This document shows positions 26,077-34,331 of a stretch of 64,000 nt of DNA, piece by piece (the first letter of the stretch is position 1; each line of letters opens with the position of its first letter). The translations under genes were made by a program, and so were the position numbers. This DNA comes from RGIG3009 sp045630285 (lineage in GTDB: Bacteria > Bacillota > Clostridia > Oscillospirales > Acutalibacteraceae): assembly GCA_045630285.1 (NCBI GenBank), contig JAZQSX010000061.1, positions 171,150 to 235,149 of the forward strand. The letters are read 5' to 3'. The notes below the pieces were generated by a model. The model was not told where the DNA came from and ran no database searches. It saw nothing but the letters and a program-made list of their open reading frames with translations.

Positions 26077-27204
26077 ATGAGTATGAAGGAAATTCGTGTT
26101 GGTGTTGTGGGCCTCGGTCATCGTGGCCGTGATATGTTTTCTCTGGCGGTTGATGTCTTCGATTGTGCGGTTGCGGCGGCTGCGTGTGACATCAAGCCGA
26201 CAAACTGGTATGAAAAGCAATGGCGTGCTGACGCCGCTTTTGCGGAAAAATATCCGAATGCACAGTTTTTCACCGATTATGATGAGATGCTGGAAAAAGC
26301 AGCGTTGGATCTGGTGATCGTGGAGACCGGTGCGGACATTCACGCCGAGTTTTGCTGTAAAGCTCTGGAAAAGAACATCAACGTGATGACCGATATTCCT
26401 GTGGTAGCCAGCCTTGCTGAGGCGGAAAAGCTTTGGAAGACGGCACAGAAATCGAAGGCGATCATCTCGGTGGGGGCCAACCCCAATGAGCAAAAGTTCG
26501 CCGCACTCCTGAAGGAGTTTTATCAGGACGGATCGTTGGGTAAGCCGTATTGTATGGAAGCGGAATACATTCATTGGTCGTTGCCGAACAGCGAAGAGAA
26601 AAAGCATTTGAACGAAAACGGCGATTGGCGGAAATTGTTGATTCCGATTCGGTATTGCACGCATTCCTTGGGACCGTTGCTGACGGTACTGGATGAAGAA
26701 CTACGATACGTCTCTTGCTTTGGCACCGGAAAGCAGTCGCCGGAATCCATCAAGGACGACATGATGTGTGCCAACTTCCGGACTGAGTCGGGCGTTGTCG
26801 TACGATTGATGCGCAACGGCCGTTGCCGTGCGAACATCGGGGCTCACAACTACCGTGTTTTCGGAACGGAAGGTTATATGGAGCGAATCGATCGCTTTGA
26901 CAAACCGGTGATCCGTTACAATTTCACAAACACGGATAACAACGCGCTTCGAGAGATCAGCGGCGAGTTTATGCCGCCGGAATTCGCCAACGATCCCAAA
27001 GCAAAGGGACATGGCGGTCTGGACTATGCGCTGTTAAGCCATTTGTTTGATGCCCTGCAAAACGGCGATCCCGCACCGATCTCGCTGAAAGAGGGACTGG
27101 CAATGACGCTGCCCGGAATCTATGCTGAGGAATCCGCAAAGCGTGGCGGCGCGGTACTGCGGATGCGTTATCCGTGGGATGAGGATTGGACAACGGAAAT
27201 CTAA
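26077..27204 (+). CDS. Gfo/Idh/MocA-family oxidoreductase
   Basis: The 375-residue protein has an N-terminal Rossmann fold (VGVVGLGHRGRDMF) and the family's substrate domain. The EK-P-type block is degenerate (VMTDIPVVASLAEAEKL), where most members have EKP; here it is DIP. Family members oxidise sugars, inositols or amino sugars with NAD(P). GGAG is placed seven bases before the ATG at 26077. The substrate is unknown. Confidence 0.82.
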   Translation: MSMKEIRVGVVGLGHRGRDMFSLAVDVFDCAVAAAACDIKPTNWYEKQWRADAAFAEKYPNAQFFTDYDEMLEKAALDLVIVETGADIHAEFCCKALEKNINVMTDIPVVASLAEAEKLWKTAQKSKAIISVGANPNEQKFAALLKEFYQDGSLGKPYCMEAEYIHWSLPNSEEKKHLNENGDWRKLLIPIRYCTHSLGPLLTVLDEELRYVSCFGTGKQSPESIKDDMMCANFRTESGVVVRLMRNGRCRANIGAHNYRVFGTEGYMERIDRFDKPVIRYNFTNTDNNALREISGEFMPPEFANDPKAKGHGGLDYALLSHLFDALQNGDPAPISLKEGLAMTLPGIYAEESAKRGGAVLRMRYPWDEDWTTEI

Positions 27205-27248
27205 AAAAGAAGCCCTGCGACAGTTTTCACTGCCGCAGGGCGTTTTTC
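27203..27248. terminator. Bidirectional terminator between oxidoreductase and P-type ATPase genes
   Basis: GCCCTGCG pairs with CGCAGGGC, with an inner CAG-TTTTCA-CTG stem. T-rich tails occur on both strands (GTTTTTC and CTTCTTTTTT). Confidence 0.88.
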
Positions 27249-27256
27249 TTGGTCGA

Positions 27257-29914
27257 TTAGTTCTTTTCAAACTTGCGCTGGAAGAACTTCACGATCTCAA
27301 CGATCGGGATGACGCAGGCACCGATGCCGATCGCAATGGCATACTCGCCGAGGCCGATAGGCGCGGAATTCATTCCTTCAGGTATAAAGCCGAAGGCGCC
27401 TGCCAGGAATGGGATTTCAACCACCAGTGTGGTAGCGACAAAAGAGCCAATGGCTGCCAAATACAGTGCAGCATTGCCGGTTTTCATGGTGAACAGGCTT
27501 CCACGCTGCGAACGCATATTCAGGCTGTGGAAGATCTCTGCCATTGACATAGTCAGGAACGCCATAGCAGTGCCGTGAGTGCTGTTTTCGATAACCCAGG
27601 TTCCCGTCTGCACGTAGTGACCGACAAAGTAAGAGATCAACACAAGAACCGAAACGAGCAAGCCCTGATAGACGACGTCAAAGCCCATACCGCCGGAGAA
27701 GATGCCGGCCTTAGCATCACGAGGCTTGCGGCGCATAATGTTGGACTCTGCTTTTTCCATACCCAGTGCCAATGCGGGGAAGCAGTCGGTAACCAGGTTG
27801 ATCCACAGCAGGTGAACGGGCTCCAGAATGACAAAGCCCATCAGTGTGGCGACAAAGATACTGATAACCTCACTCATATTCGAGCCAAGCAGGAACTGAA
27901 TGGCTTTGCGGATGTTGTCGTAGATGCGACGGCCTTCCTCAACGGCGCCGACGATGGTGGCGAAGTTATCGTCGGTCAGCACCATATCAGCGACGTTCTT
28001 GGTGACGTCCGTACCGGTAATGCCCATGCCAACGCCGATGTCAGCGGACTTAATGGAGGGAGCATCGTTGACGCCGTCACCCGTCATAGCGGTGACGTAG
28101 CCGGCGTTGCGCCAGGCGTTGACGATACGGGTCTTATGCTCCGGCTGTACACGGGCATAAACGCTGATGTTACGGAACTCTTTTTCAAACTCCTCGTCGC
28201 TCATTTCATTGAGCTGAGCGCCGGTGATAGCACGGGTATTTTCGTCCAGAATGCCAAGCTCCTTGGCAATGGCGATAGCGGTGTCGACGTGGTCACCCGT
28301 GATCATAATGGGGCGAATACCGGCGCCGCGGCACTCGACGATCGCATCCTTCACTTCAGGACGGACGGGGTCGATCATACCGGTGAGACCCACAAAGCAA
28401 AGATCGGTTTCCAACGTGGCGGGATCGTAATTTGCGGGAGTGCTATCCCACACACGCTCGGCGCACGCCAGTACACGCAGAGCACGGTCAGCCATGGCTT
28501 TGTTGGCAGCCATGATCTCCTGACGGTACTCCTCGGTCATCGGGACGGCTTTTCCGTCCTTCAGGTAATAGGCGCATTTGTCGACGACGACATCGGGAGC
28601 GCCCTTGGTGTACTGGACGATCCCATTTGCCGTGGTATGAACGGTAGACATCATTTTACGGCCGGAATCAAACGGCGCTTCGCCGCAGCGGGGGAAAGCA
28701 GCCTTGAGTTCCAGCTTGGGGAGAGAGAGCGTGTTGGCCCAAACGACCAACGCTGCTTCGGTAGGTTCACCTGTCACTGTGCCGTCGGCATCCAGCTCGG
28801 CGTCACAGCAAAGTGCCATAGCAGAGGCCAAATGGCCGGCATCCTCACCGAAATGATCGACGACCGTCATTTTGTTTTGGGTCAGCGTACCGGTTTTATC
28901 CGAGCAAATGATCTGTGCACAACCGAGTGTTTCCACGGCAGTAAGCTTGCGGATGATCGCATTTCGCTTGGACATATTGGTAACGCCAATGGACAGCACC
29001 ACGGTAACAACGGCAGCCAAGCCTTCGGGGATGGCGGCAACCGCCAACGAGACGGCGACCATAAAGGAGCCCAAAATAACATCGAAGCTGAAGCCACCGG
29101 CGTTGATGAGCTGTACGCCGAACACGACCGCACAGACACCCAAAACAAGCCAGGTCAGGATTTTGGACAGCTGAGACAGCTTGATCTGAAGCGGCGTTTT
29201 GCCTTCCTCGGCCTGCGCCAGAGCACCGGCAATTTTACCCATTTCAGTGTCCATACCCGTACCGGTGACAACAACGACACCACGGCCGTACACGACCGTA
29301 CCGCCCATGTAGACCATATTTTTGCGGTCGCCGAGCGGGACGTCCTTCTGGCCGTCAGCAAGGTTGATAAGATCAATGAATTTGGTGACCGGCACCGATT
29401 CACCCGTCAAAGCAGCCTCCTCAACCTGCATACTGGCACTTTCCAGAATGCGGGCGTCGGCAGGGACGGCGTCACCGGCTTCCAGAAGCACCACGTCGCC
29501 TACCACCAGGTCTTCGCTGTGGATCGTCACGATGCGACCGTCACGCAGTACCTTGGAGGTAGCGGCAGACATTTGCTGCAACGCCTCAATTGCCTTTTCC
29601 GCCTTGCTTTCCTGATACACGCCCAAAACGGCGTTGATGATAACGACGGCGAGGATGATGATAACATCCGTAAAGCCCTCGTCTTCTACGACGGCCAGCA
29701 CACCGCTGATAGCGGCAGCCGCCAGCAGAATGATGATCATTGGATCAGCCAGCTGCTCCAGGAAACGACGGATCAGCGACTTGCCGGGTGCGGCGTCCAG
29801 TTTGTTTTTGCCGTTTTCCGCCAAGCGCTTTTCCGCTTCGGCCTGAGTGAGGCCTTCGGCTGTGGAACCGACTTCCTGCAGGACGGCGTCGGAACCTTCA
29901 CAGTAGAATTTCAT
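27257..29914 (-). CDS. P2-type cation-transporting ATPase, probable Mn2+/Ca2+ exporter
   Basis: This 885-residue pump has the complete P-ATPase layout. It begins with a cation N-terminal domain and has the TGES actuator loop (near residue 170), PEGL in helix 4 (296-299), phosphorylation Asp339 in CSDKTGTLT, and TGDGVNDAPS in the hinge. Ion-binding residues match SERCA: SNMSEV in helix 5 and WINLVTD in helix 6. Such pumps export Ca2+ or Mn2+ from the cytoplasm. The yybP-ykoY riboswitch in its leader argues for Mn2+ as the physiological cargo. A convincing GGAAGGAG site precedes the ATG. Confidence 0.92.
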   Translation of the reverse strand: MKFYCEGSDAVLQEVGSTAEGLTQAEAEKRLAENGKNKLDAAPGKSLIRRFLEQLADPMIIILLAAAAISGVLAVVEDEGFTDVIIILAVVIINAVLGVYQESKAEKAIEALQQMSAATSKVLRDGRIVTIHSEDLVVGDVVLLEAGDAVPADARILESASMQVEEAALTGESVPVTKFIDLINLADGQKDVPLGDRKNMVYMGGTVVYGRGVVVVTGTGMDTEMGKIAGALAQAEEGKTPLQIKLSQLSKILTWLVLGVCAVVFGVQLINAGGFSFDVILGSFMVAVSLAVAAIPEGLAAVVTVVLSIGVTNMSKRNAIIRKLTAVETLGCAQIICSDKTGTLTQNKMTVVDHFGEDAGHLASAMALCCDAELDADGTVTGEPTEAALVVWANTLSLPKLELKAAFPRCGEAPFDSGRKMMSTVHTTANGIVQYTKGAPDVVVDKCAYYLKDGKAVPMTEEYRQEIMAANKAMADRALRVLACAERVWDSTPANYDPATLETDLCFVGLTGMIDPVRPEVKDAIVECRGAGIRPIMITGDHVDTAIAIAKELGILDENTRAITGAQLNEMSDEEFEKEFRNISVYARVQPEHKTRIVNAWRNAGYVTAMTGDGVNDAPSIKSADIGVGMGITGTDVTKNVADMVLTDDNFATIVGAVEEGRRIYDNIRKAIQFLLGSNMSEVISIFVATLMGFVILEPVHLLWINLVTDCFPALALGMEKAESNIMRRKPRDAKAGIFSGGMGFDVVYQGLLVSVLVLISYFVGHYVQTGTWVIENSTHGTAMAFLTMSMAEIFHSLNMRSQRGSLFTMKTGNAALYLAAIGSFVATTLVVEIPFLAGAFGFIPEGMNSAPIGLGEYAIAIGIGACVIPIVEIVKFFQRKFEKN

Positions 29915-29972
29915 ACCATGTTCTCCTTCCGTTTTTCAAAGAATAGCATAGGTGGTTTCCACCGAGATAAAC

Positions 29973-30009
29973 ACAAAACTCGGGTACACCGTGCGGTCAT
30001 ACCCGAGTC
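29973..30009 (-). terminator. Hairpin between riboswitch and P-type ATPase (expression platform)
   Basis: The 8-bp stem ACTCGGGT / ACCCGAGT is followed on the minus strand by TTTTGTG. It lies between the aptamer and the ATPase ribosome site, the place for an intrinsic terminator that Mn2+ binding would prevent. Confidence 0.65.
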
Positions 30010-30015
30010 TTTTTG

Positions 30016-30142
30016 CCTACCAAAGAGACCCAGACACGAACCACATCGGGCACATGAGTCTCGCAATTGAAAACAGGCCGGGTCGCAGAGACCGTATTGA
30101 CGAACCTGTTGCGTGCGAAGCACGTCTGCTACTCCCTCATAG
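30016..30142 (-). ncRNA. yybP-ykoY (Mn2+) riboswitch aptamer
   Basis: Read on the minus strand, the leader begins GAGGGAGTAGC (the family's GGGGAGUAG box). It continues with AACAGGTTCGTCAATACGG and GACCCGGCCTGTT. I compared this from memory with the Lactococcus yybP-ykoY structure, where the CGUCAAUUCG and CCGGCUUUGUU strands form the same long helix and Mn2+-binding loop. The 3' GGTCTCTTTGG region would close P1. Placement between a strong promoter and an ion-pump gene fits the known biology: Mn2+ turns expression on. The outer helix pairing was only eyeballed. Confidence 0.85.
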
Positions 30143-30153
30143 AAACTGTTGTC

Positions 30154-30183
30154 ATCATACCACAATGCACGAGACGTTGTCAA
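30154..30183 (-). promoter_or_regulatory. Promoter of the riboswitch-P-type ATPase transcript
   Basis: TTGACA and TATGAT on the minus strand are spaced by 18 bases, ending 12 bases before the aptamer. Confidence 0.8.
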
Positions 30184-30216
30184 GATATGGTAAAAGAGCA
30201 AAAAATGAATTTTATG

Positions 30217-31083
30217 TTACAAAAGCACGGTTTGCGTACCGTCTTTCGTGACGTAATGCGTCGTGGCGCCGAGCTGATCCATCCACTGACGGGTCGTCGC
30301 CGTGCCATACATCCGCAGACGGCTGGGATCGGGGGAGAGATAGGCAGGATTTCGCAGATAATCCGGCAGCTCTTCTTCAGCGTATAACCAGTCCGGCGCA
30401 CACCATAGGCAGGTGCTGGCGTGAATGGCGGCGTAGACCTCCATACCGACGTTCATATGACCGTGGTGTGCCATTTGTACGATGTCAGCAGAAAGCAGGT
30501 GGCGAGATTCACGATACAAGAGATCGCCGCCCTGCGGCCCGAGATCACCCAAAAAGAGCACGCTGGTATTCGGTGTTGTAAGCTTGAACACCAACGAACT
30601 GTCATTCATCAGGTTGACGGTCAGGCCCTGGTGATAGGAAAAGAGAAAATCAATATGGCACTCGTCGATGTCAAGGGCTTCGCCTTGCGTGACAATGTGA
30701 GCCTTGTCACGGAACAGCGGCTCCACTTCGTCAAAATCGGGCAGGCATTCCTTCAGCTCTCGTACCATATAGTCATAATCGGGGACGTTATGATTTTCAA
30801 TCAGCTCATACGGCGGGAAATGGTAATACACGGCCTCAATATCAAAATCAGCACCGCCGTTTGTTTTAAACTCGTGGATAAAGCCGCTGATATGGTCATC
30901 GTGAGCGTGCGTGAGGATCCAAGCCGCAATGGGGCGTCCACCGATATACTCTTTCAAAAGCGGCATATCCTCTGCACGACCGCCGTCTACGACGATCACA
31001 CGGTCCTGCTGTGTGACAATGACAAACGACATCATAAACGGGCTGGTTTCCGTCAGCATATGTAAAACGGTATGTGAAGACAC
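30217..31083 (-). CDS. Metallo-beta-lactamase-fold hydrolase (ComEC-like domain)
   Basis: The 288-residue protein starts at a GTG with GGAGG seven bases upstream. It has the MBL metal motif THAHDDHISGF, an Asp in VLFLGDLG, and AHHGH, the arrangement seen in the nuclease domain of ComEC and its free-standing relatives. There is no signal peptide. It has its own promoter and lies upstream of the riboswitch-ATPase unit on the same strand. The substrate is unknown; a phosphodiesterase is most likely from the motif pattern. Confidence 0.78.
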   Translation of the reverse strand: MSSHTVLHMLTETSPFMMSFVIVTQQDRVIVVDGGRAEDMPLLKEYIGGRPIAAWILTHAHDDHISGFIHEFKTNGGADFDIEAVYYHFPPYELIENHNVPDYDYMVRELKECLPDFDEVEPLFRDKAHIVTQGEALDIDECHIDFLFSYHQGLTVNLMNDSSLVFKLTTPNTSVLFLGDLGPQGGDLLYRESRHLLSADIVQMAHHGHMNVGMEVYAAIHASTCLWCAPDWLYAEEELPDYLRNPAYLSPDPSRLRMYGTATTRQWMDQLGATTHYVTKDGTQTVLL

Positions 31084-31120
31084 AAAACCACCTCCGAGAA
31101 TCGGTTTGACTACGGTATTT

Positions 31121-31149
31121 ACTATAATAAAAACCGTACAAAAAGTCAA
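31121..31149 (-). promoter_or_regulatory. Promoter of the MBL-fold gene
   Basis: TTGACT and TATAGT on the minus strand are spaced by 17 bases, about 38 bases before the GTG start. Confidence 0.7.
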
Positions 31150-31179
31150 GGCAGCCTCTTACAAAACTGTAAAAGACTG

Positions 31180-31208
31180 TTGCATAAAGCAAGATCTTGT
31201 GGTAAAAT
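31180..31208 (+). promoter_or_regulatory. Promoter of the zinc-ribbon membrane protein gene
   Basis: TTGCAT and TAAAAT are spaced by 17 bases. The leader to the ATG is about 95 bases, with nothing recognised in it. Confidence 0.65.
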
Positions 31209-31308
31209 CCCAGTATACGAATGTTTATTACCTATTCCTTGTGGTAAAGTTCGTGTTTTGTTTCCAAAACGATTATTCAGTCTGTCTGAAATTGAGGAGT
31301 GGGATACT

Positions 31309-32649
31309 ATGGCAAAGTTTTGTTCTCGTTGCGGATCATTAAACGATGAGAGCACCGGTTTGTGCCCGGTATGCGATCGTGAGCAGCTGGCTGCGATGCA
31401 AGCACCTCAGCCGAGGCTTAACTTCTGTATGATGTGCGGCACACCGATCGATCCGGCAACCGGGAACTGCCCGAATTGCACGCAGTCCGAGGCGATTGAG
31501 CCCGAAACCGTTCCCGTTGCTGAGGCTGCCCCCGAGGTCATTGAGGAGCCTGTGGCAGCGGAGCAGCCCGTTGAAGAGCCGGTTATTGAGGAGGCACCTG
31601 CCGAAGAGCCGGCAGAAGCGGAGGAGACTGTGGCGGTTGAGGAACCGGTCACGGCACTGCTTGCGGAAGAACCGGTTTTGGAGGAAAAGCTTGCCAAAAA
31701 GAAGTCGGGTGCGGGACGCACTCTGCTTGCTGTCTTTTTGTCGATTTTGTTGTTCCTGACGACGATGCTCTCTTTGACGGTCGTTTTTGTGCGTCATACC
31801 ACGTCGGAATCCGGCATTCTGTCGGTTGTGGAATCGGTGGTTGAGGATATCGATTGCGTCGATGTGCTGAATAACATCTATTCTGTCCCCAGTTCGGATC
31901 CGGATGCCAATTATGGCGATGAATCCTGGACGTTTGCAGATTATCTTTCGGATTATTTCGAAACGTCGGTCGGTGTGGAGGTTTCTGAGCAGCAGATCAA
32001 TGCGTTTATTGAAGATTCCACGATCAAAGAGTTCCTGGCAGAAAAAGCGGCTGACTATATGAGTGACATCTATGCCGGTACGAATGATTTTCGGATCACC
32101 CGTCGGGATGTCATGGAATTGCTGGAAGACAATGAAGATGTCATTGTCGAGCATTTTGACGTTGCGATAACGAATGAAACTGCCAGGGAGCTGTCAGAGT
32201 GGCTGGTGGATGAGCAGATCCTGGATGAGATCAATGCGTCGGTCGTTAAGGAAGAAAGCGAATCGGTGTACTACGCTCTGAACATTGGCTTCTCGTATCT
32301 CACCATGGTGATTTTGCTTGCGTTGGTGGCTCTTTGCCTGATCGGTTTGGCTCTTAACGATCTTTCGAAGGGTGCTATGGGAGCCGGTATCGTGTTTACG
32401 ATCATTGGTGCTCTCTTTACCGTGCCGAGCATCGTTGTGGTGGCTGTTCCGGCAGTGCTGGAGTCGTTGATCGGTGAAGAACTCTTGGCGGTACTGATTC
32501 GTGAAGTGCTGGCAACCAATCTGCTGATCTTTGTTGCAATCTTGCTCGTGGGCGTACTGATGTTGGTGACACGGTTTATCGTGCGTCGCTGCGTTCGGAA
32601 ATCCCGGCAGAAGAAGGCCTATGCCGGAACGTTTGCGGTCGGCGTATAA
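31309..32649 (+). CDS. Double zinc-ribbon, multi-pass membrane protein of unknown function
   Basis: The 446 residues begin with two zinc ribbons (FCSRCG...CPVCD and FCMMCG...CPNC). A linker of about 75 residues made almost only of Glu, Pro, Ala and Val follows. Then come one membrane helix (LLAVFLSILLFLTTMLSL), an acidic domain of about 200 residues presumably outside, three more helices (LTMVILLALVALCL, GIVFTIIGALF, LLIFVAILLVGVLML) and a basic tail. GAGGAG precedes the ATG at 31309. It shares its first residues (MAKFC-x2-CG) with the next gene, so they are likely co-regulated relatives. I do not know a function. Confidence 0.8.
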   Translation: MAKFCSRCGSLNDESTGLCPVCDREQLAAMQAPQPRLNFCMMCGTPIDPATGNCPNCTQSEAIEPETVPVAEAAPEVIEEPVAAEQPVEEPVIEEAPAEEPAEAEETVAVEEPVTALLAEEPVLEEKLAKKKSGAGRTLLAVFLSILLFLTTMLSLTVVFVRHTTSESGILSVVESVVEDIDCVDVLNNIYSVPSSDPDANYGDESWTFADYLSDYFETSVGVEVSEQQINAFIEDSTIKEFLAEKAADYMSDIYAGTNDFRITRRDVMELLEDNEDVIVEHFDVAITNETARELSEWLVDEQILDEINASVVKEESESVYYALNIGFSYLTMVILLALVALCLIGLALNDLSKGAMGAGIVFTIIGALFTVPSIVVVAVPAVLESLIGEELLAVLIREVLATNLLIFVAILLVGVLMLVTRFIVRRCVRKSRQKKAYAGTFAVGV

Positions 32650-32711
32650 TGGCGGTAATAACCACTTGCATAAGTGGATGTGATTACGAAATATGAAAGG
32701 CGGTTTTTTCT

Positions 32712-33365
32712 ATGGCAAAGTTTTGTGGCAAATGCGGTTATCAGTCGGATGATACGGCGCTCGTATGTGGCAACTGCGGCACTCCTCTGGAGGGCGGCGC
32801 TCCGGCAGCAGCAAAGGCTAAGCTGGATCCGAAGTTTGTGAAGCTCGGTGCGTTGGTGCTGGGTGCGGTCGCCGTTGTTTTGGTGATCTGCCTCCTGTTC
32901 TGCGGCGGCGGTCACGAAGGTGTCGTTTCGGATTATTTCGATGCATACGCAAACGGGGATGCTGAGCTCATCCTTGAGATCACGCCCGAGTATGCGTTTG
33001 AGTTCAACAAGGAAACGACCATCAAGAAGTATTACAAGAGCAATGTCCAAATGGGTGACGAAGCTGAAGCGATGTACGGTAAGGACATCGAGATCAGCTA
33101 TGAGATCACCGATACCGATGAGCTCGACGAGGAAGATCTGGAAGCCTTCATCGACAATTTCAAGGAGAAAGTCGAGAACTGGGAAGACAACAATAATAAG
33201 AAGGCTATCTTTGATCCCGATACCATCGAGGGCGTTATGGACGTTGAGTGTGACGTGACTATCGAAGGCAGCAAGAAGGCGAAGGAGCAGGATATGGAGA
33301 TCCGTCTGATCAACATCGACGGTGACTGGTTCCTCTACGAGAGCCGCTGGACTCCCGGTTGGTAA
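32712..33365 (+). CDS. Zinc-ribbon, single-pass membrane protein of unknown function
   Basis: A 217-residue protein with one zinc ribbon (FCGKCG...CGNCG), a short linker and one membrane helix (LVLGAVAVVLVICLLF). The outer domain of about 145 residues is rich in charged residues and looks like the NTF2/DUF4878 kind (VSDYFDAYANGDAE at its start, INIDGDWFLYESRW at its end). This layout is common in Clostridia; the role is unknown. It lies 62 bases behind its larger relative, with AAAGGCGG before the ATG and a strong terminator after it. Confidence 0.8.
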   Translation: MAKFCGKCGYQSDDTALVCGNCGTPLEGGAPAAAKAKLDPKFVKLGALVLGAVAVVLVICLLFCGGGHEGVVSDYFDAYANGDAELILEITPEYAFEFNKETTIKKYYKSNVQMGDEAEAMYGKDIEISYEITDTDELDEEDLEAFIDNFKEKVENWEDNNNKKAIFDPDTIEGVMDVECDVTIEGSKKAKEQDMEIRLINIDGDWFLYESRWTPGW

Positions 33366-33385
33366 AATCGTATCGCTTACGATCT

Positions 33386-33420
33386 CCAAAGAGCAAGCTT
33401 CGGCTTGCTCTTTTTCTTTT
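33386..33420 (+). terminator. Terminator after the zinc-ribbon genes
   Basis: The 8-bp stem GAGCAAGC / GCTTGCTC with a TTCG tetraloop is followed by TTTTTCTTTT. Confidence 0.93.
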
Positions 33421-33434
33421 TCCTTCTTTTTTCG

Positions 33435-33463
33435 TTGAAAAATCGTAAAAAAGGGGGTATAAT
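33435..33463 (+). promoter_or_regulatory. Promoter of the amidohydrolase gene
   Basis: TTGAAA and TATAAT are spaced by 17 bases, 28 bases before the ATG. Confidence 0.8.
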
Positions 33464-33491
33464 AACTCCTACATTGACGGGAGGTCTCCAT

Positions 33492-34283
33492 ATGCTGATT
33501 GATTTTCATACCCATTGCTTTCCGGATGCGATTGCCGCCCGTGCCGTTGCGAAACTGTCGGACGCTGCCGGTGGGTTGTATCCGCACACGGACGGCACTG
33601 TTGCCGGTTTACGGGACTCGATGAAAAATCATAACGTGGATATGTCGGTAGTGCTGAGCATTGCCACGAACGCTCATCAGCAGGCGAAGGTCAATGAATT
33701 TGCCGCAGCGATCAACAATCAAACTGATGTGTTTGCCTTTGGATCGGTGTTTCCCGATAGCCCTGATGCTCTTGACGAGCTGGAGCATATCAAAGCATTG
33801 GGACTCAAAGGTGTTAAACTTCATCCCGATTATCAGGGGTTTCACGTCGATGATCCGAAAATGAAGCCGATATATCGCAAGATTTCCTCCTTGGGGCTGA
33901 TCACCGTATTTCACGCCGGTGTCGATTATGGATTTCCGCCTCCGTACGGAGCTACACCGGACAAAATGATCAAAGCCTTGTCCTGGTTTGATTCGCCGGT
34001 AGTTGCCGCCCATTGGGGAGGTATCAACTGTAACGAGGCCGCATTGCAGTATTTGTGCGGCACAGACATCTATTTGGACACCTCGTTCGGGTATTCGATG
34101 ATGCCGAAATACTATGCAGAAAAAATCGTGGAAAAGCACGGTACCGAGCGCATTCTGTTTGGTACGGATACACCGTGGCATACAGCATCTATGGAAATGC
34201 GTCTGTTATCAAGCCTGCGCCTGACAGACGAAGAAATGGACCGCATTACCCACACGAATGCACAAAGGCTTCTGGGAATATAA
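33492..34283 (+). CDS. Amidohydrolase-superfamily metal-dependent hydrolase (Amidohydro_2 / ACMSD-like)
   Basis: The 263 residues form a TIM-barrel hydrolase: IDFHTHCFP is the first metal motif, then KLHPDYQGF, FHAGVDYG, AAHWGG and FGTDTPW with the terminal metal Asp. Members decarboxylate or hydrolyse aromatic and lactone-like substrates; the actual one here is unknown. GGGAGG precedes the ATG. It is a single-gene unit with its own promoter and terminator. Confidence 0.82.
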   Translation: MLIDFHTHCFPDAIAARAVAKLSDAAGGLYPHTDGTVAGLRDSMKNHNVDMSVVLSIATNAHQQAKVNEFAAAINNQTDVFAFGSVFPDSPDALDELEHIKALGLKGVKLHPDYQGFHVDDPKMKPIYRKISSLGLITVFHAGVDYGFPPPYGATPDKMIKALSWFDSPVVAAHWGGINCNEAALQYLCGTDIYLDTSFGYSMMPKYYAEKIVEKHGTERILFGTDTPWHTASMEMRLLSSLRLTDEEMDRITHTNAQRLLGI

Positions 34284-34319
34284 AAAAGACTCTTCCGTTT
34301 GCGGAAGAGTCTTTTGTTT
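34284..34319. terminator. Bidirectional terminator between amidohydrolase and AEC genes
   Basis: AAGACTCTTCCG pairs perfectly with CGGAAGAGTCTT around TTTG, with A- and T-rich flanks. Confidence 0.92.
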
Positions 34320-34331
34320 TATGGCTCAGGA

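Noticed and set aside
27575..30070. An 831-codon open frame on the plus strand
   Set aside because: It lies antisense to the P-type ATPase, whose motifs are all present on the other strand. The composition (many His, Gln, Asp, Gly) is that of a mirrored coding sequence.
31084..31308. A structured leader upstream of the zinc-ribbon gene
   Set aside because: Two TTGTGGTAAA repeats are visible at about 31197-31206 and 31240-31250. They look like promoter-like sequence by chance, and no stable fold was seen.
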